Part shown: positions 61,957-64,000 of the stretch, piece by piece | How positions within the stretch are numbered: the first letter of the stretch is position 1 | Layout of the letters: each line of letters begins with the position of its first letter | Assembly: GCF_002288105.1 (NCBI RefSeq) | Contig: NZ_CP016774.1 | Coordinates: forward strand, 558,001-622,000 | Direction: 5' to 3' | DNA: 64,000 nucleotides | Origin: Candidatus Planktophila versatilis | Lineage (GTDB): Bacteria; Actinomycetota; Actinomycetes; Nanopelagicales; Nanopelagicaceae | Notes under the pieces: generated by a model | The model's database searches: none | The model's input: only the letters and a program-made list of their open reading frames with translations | What the model was told of the DNA's origin: nothing | Made by a program: the position numbers and the translations under genes

Positions 61957-62049
61957 CTAACGCTCTACACTTCTTACTTCCACCCCTTAGCAAAAACCTC
62001 GATTATCGAGGGTAGTGCGGGGAGTTGACTGTCGAGAACGGATAGCCAC
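61957..62049. promoter_or_regulatory. scpB-rluB intergenic region with palindrome
   Basis: 93 nt. CCTCGATTATCGAGG (61997-62011) is a 7-bp inverted repeat with a single central base, which on RNA would form only a small hairpin, so it looks more like a protein-binding palindrome. TTGACT at 62026-62031 is present, but no matching -10 at a proper distance was found. Confidence 0.3.
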
Positions 62050-62769
62050 ATGGCCGAAATGCGCCTTAATAAGATTATTGCCGACGCGGGAATTACTAGC
62101 CGCCGCGGTGCCGATGAACTCATCATGGATGGTCGAGTCACCGTTGACGGTCACCAGATTAGAGAGCTCGGAGCAAAATTTGACCCCGAAAAGGTCAAAG
62201 TATCGATTGATGGTGAGACAATTACCCGTTCTTTGTCTAAGACTTATTTAGCACTTCATAAGCCTAGAGGTGTTTTGTCAACAATGTTTGACCCGGAAGG
62301 TCGCCCTTCACTATCTGACTTTATCAACCTTCGAACCGAACGCCTTTTTCACGTGGGACGCCTGGACAAGGACTCTGAAGGGCTAATTCTGCTCACAAAC
62401 GATGGGGACTTGACCTTTAGAGCGACCCATCCTTCCTTTGGCCTTGAGAAGACCTACATCATTGAATTCGATGGAAAACTTCCCGTGGGAGTCGAAAAGA
62501 CCCTTTTGAAGGGGGTCGAGCTCGAAGATGGAATGGGCCGAGTCTTAAGCTTTAATCACCTATCGCCACAATGGATCGAAGTCGTCATTCACGAGGGTCG
62601 CTACCACATCATCCGCCGTCTGATGGAGGCGGTAGGAGTGGAGGTCCTTCGGTTGATTAGAACCAAGTTTGGACCCATCTCTCTGGGGGAGACTCTCGAG
62701 GGACGGTGGCGAGATCTCAATAGCGGTGAATTAGTAAGCCTACAAACTGCTTTAGATATAAAACCTTAA
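62050..62769 (+). CDS. rluB: 23S rRNA pseudouridine synthase, RluB/RsuA family
   Basis: 239 residues. N-terminal S4 domain (~1-55; MRLNKIIADAGITSRRGADE), then the catalytic domain with LHKPRGVLSTMFDPEGRPSL (~74), and the active-site aspartate in GRLDKDSEGLILLTNDGD (~102-119). EGRYHIIRRLMEAVG (~184) closes the fold. In mycobacteria the homologue follows scpB in the same way. A 264-nt AT-rich gap follows. Confidence 0.93.
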   Translation: MAEMRLNKIIADAGITSRRGADELIMDGRVTVDGHQIRELGAKFDPEKVKVSIDGETITRSLSKTYLALHKPRGVLSTMFDPEGRPSLSDFINLRTERLFHVGRLDKDSEGLILLTNDGDLTFRATHPSFGLEKTYIIEFDGKLPVGVEKTLLKGVELEDGMGRVLSFNHLSPQWIEVVIHEGRYHIIRRLMEAVGVEVLRLIRTKFGPISLGETLEGRWRDLNSGELVSLQTALDIKP

Positions 62770-63033
62770 GTCTATATAGAATCGTTTAATAGGTAAGTAG
62801 ATAAATAGATACTCTTGGCCTCAGACTTTCAAGTATAGATATATCGATAATAATACGCTCAATCACGACCACAAAATATCGATAAATTGATAGTTTGTAA
62901 TTCGATAGATCGGCTCGCTTGTGTTGACCTTGATTTTCTCTCCACTTGTTAGCGTTTAGTCGATAAAACGTTTAAAGTGCAAAACCATTTGCAATCAATC
63001 TCTTAGAAAATGAGTTACGGCTACACTTGCCTA
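62770..63033. other. AT-rich, GATA-rich intergenic region before aroH
   Basis: The longest protein-free gap outside the rRNA operon. It is clearly AT-richer than its neighbours and has eight forward GATA motifs. ATATCGATAA occurs twice (62841-62850 and 62876-62885) and TCGATA four times (also near 62902 and 62960). TACACT at 63022-63027 is six bases before the aroH ATG, a -10 for a leaderless transcript. No small ORF or terminator stands out. Role unknown. Confidence 0.4.
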
Positions 63034-63396
63034 ATGTCAGTGCGTGCAATCAGGGGAGCAACCCAAGTAGAGGCCAATACGGCTGAGAGTATCTACGCAG
63101 GTGTAGTTGAGCTGCTCTCTGAAATTCTCAGCGCCAACGCGCTCACCCCTCAAGATGTGATTTCCGTGCTCTTCACTTCGAGCCCTGATCTCAATGCTGC
63201 ATTTCCGGCCGCTGGTGCGCGTGAGGTCGGTTTTGCATCAGTTCCATTGATCTGCGCCGTAGAGATCGACGTTCCAGGGGCCCTTGAGCGCACGATTCGC
63301 GTGATGGCGCACGTAGAAACCGCTGCGAGCGCTGACTCAATCTCACATATCTACCTGCATGGGGCTAAATCCCTGCGCCGAGACATTGCCCAGTAG
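63034..63396 (+). CDS. aroH: Chorismate mutase, AroH class
   Basis: 120 residues from ATG 63034; an in-frame ATG at 63010 is upstream of the -10 and is rejected. Rearranges chorismate to prephenate for tyrosine and phenylalanine. VRAIRGATQVEANTAESI (~3-20) carries the active-site arginine, DVISVLFTSSPDLNAAFPA (~42-60) the second conserved block, and VPLICAVEIDVPGALERTIR (~70-89) the third. This is the trimeric Bacillus-type fold, not the AroQ helical type. Four bases upstream of tyrA. Confidence 0.93.
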   Translation: MSVRAIRGATQVEANTAESIYAGVVELLSEILSANALTPQDVISVLFTSSPDLNAAFPAAGAREVGFASVPLICAVEIDVPGALERTIRVMAHVETAASADSISHIYLHGAKSLRRDIAQ

Positions 63397-63399
63397 CTC

Positions 63400-64000
63400 A
63401 TGAGCGCGAAACTTCCCTTTTCGAGCGTGGGCATTATCGGCTCTGGCCTGATCGGCACCTCTATTGGGCTTGCCCTCTCCAAAAAGGGCGTCTCGGTGAC
63501 CATGCTTGATCAAGATTCGCGCACCCAGGGCATAGCCCAGGCACTTATGGGAAATCAGGGCGAGGAGATCTCCGGCGCCGAACTCGTTATCGCGGCCGTT
63601 CCTGTTTCGGCTTTCCCAATGGTCATTACTACTCTCGAAAGAGCAACCTTCAAGAGTGTATTGATAGATGTTACATCTATCAAGATCAAACCTGTACTTG
63701 AGGTATCAAAATCTTCTTTAAGTAGCTCGCAATTCCTGCCGACACATCCCATGGCAGGGCGTGAGTTCTCAGGAGTTGAGTCAGCTCGAGCAGATCTCTT
63801 TGAAGGTCGACCTTGGATGATTGATTCCACAGGCGTTGAGCAGCAGGCACTTGCCTGGGGTAAGGCTCTTATCGAGTCACTAGGTGCTCAGGTCATTGAT
63901 ATGCCGGCGGCCGATCACGATCAAGCGGTAGCGCTGGTCTCACATCTTCCGCAACTCATCTCTTCACTTCTGGCCAAGCAGTTGACTGGAAAACCAGCCA
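63400..64000 (+). CDS. tyrA: Prephenate dehydrogenase, C-terminus cut by window edge
   Basis: Hand translation from ATG 63400 gives 200 residues to the right edge: a Rossmann motif VGIIGSGLIGTSIGLALSKK (~10-29), then VIAAVPVSAFP, LIDVTSIK, THPMAGREFSGVESAR (~113-128) and the catalytic region ADHDQAVALVSHLPQLISS (~171-189). These identify TyrA, which oxidatively decarboxylates prephenate to 4-hydroxyphenylpyruvate. Follows aroH by three bases. The rest lies outside the window. Confidence 0.92.
   Translation, partial: MSAKLPFSSVGIIGSGLIGTSIGLALSKKGVSVTMLDQDSRTQGIAQALMGNQGEEISGAELVIAAVPVSAFPMVITTLERATFKSVLIDVTSIKIKPVLEVSKSSLSSSQFLPTHPMAGREFSGVESARADLFEGRPWMIDSTGVEQQALAWGKALIESLGAQVIDMPAADHDQAVALVSHLPQLISSLLAKQLTGKPA

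Noticed and set aside
62841-62966. TCGATA repeats as a CRISPR array or dif site
   Set aside because: Repeats are only 6-10 bp and irregularly spaced; no resemblance to the 28-bp dif consensus, and no cas genes in the window.

Overview
The window is a gene-dense stretch of an actinobacterial chromosome, most likely from a streamlined, fairly low-GC lineage such as the freshwater acI group (Nanopelagicales). The phylum call rests on WhiA, RbpA, SufR-led suf genes, DUF3099, an InhA-type enoyl reductase, TlyA, the TPR/48-aa ORF/tlyA/NAD kinase/recN/pyrG/xerD/parA/scpA/scpB/rluB/aroH/tyrA order known from mycobacteria, and an insertion of about 100 nt in the 23S rRNA near 49496-49600. The acI assignment is inference from compactness, apparent base composition and the look of the 16S; I ran no alignment.

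Layout. 1-398: end of a hotdog thioesterase gene, divergent from polA. 429-18639: polA, rpsA, coaE, uvrB-uvrA-uvrC, rapZ, yvcK, whiA, gap-pgk-tpiA, secG, rbpA, joining repair, a ribosomal protein, lower glycolysis and secretion. 18649-23123 (reverse): pgi, tkt and heme A synthase. 23206-31356: the complete SUF iron-sulfur operon (sufR-B-D-Rieske-C-S-U-T) and an ABC exporter. 31303-32284 (reverse): SURF1 and DUF3099. 32312-39495: fabG-inhA, infC-rpmI-rplT, a SpoU rRNA methyltransferase, pheS-pheT. 39489-45662: an ArgR-controlled argC-B-D-R-H-tyrS operon. 45769-51346: one rRNA operon with two promoters, 16S, 23S, 5S and a strong terminator. 51393-64000: TPR protein, an SSB-like protein, two small helical proteins, tlyA, NAD kinase, recN, pyrG, xerD; reverse-strand parA and a partner; scpA-scpB, rluB, aroH and the start of tyrA.

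Most genes sit in co-directional runs with 1-8 nt overlaps or short gaps. No mobile element, prophage, CRISPR array, tRNA gene or defence system was found. The most interesting signals are regulatory and reductive. A -10 hexamer (TAnnnT) repeatedly lies 6-7 nt before the start codon, predicting leaderless mRNAs for at least eleven genes. infC probably starts at AUC. Tandem ARG boxes overlap the argC promoter. A long hairpin is embedded in the first codons of the rRNA methyltransferase gene, and the gap leader is highly structured. On the reductive side, Pgi looks like the isolated half of a Tal-Pgi fusion, and the arg cluster lacks argJ, argF and argG and carries an ArgB of apparently arginine-insensitive type. 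I did not find a convincing wholly new multi-gene system; the SSB-like/helical/48-aa trio upstream of tlyA is the least explained gene group.
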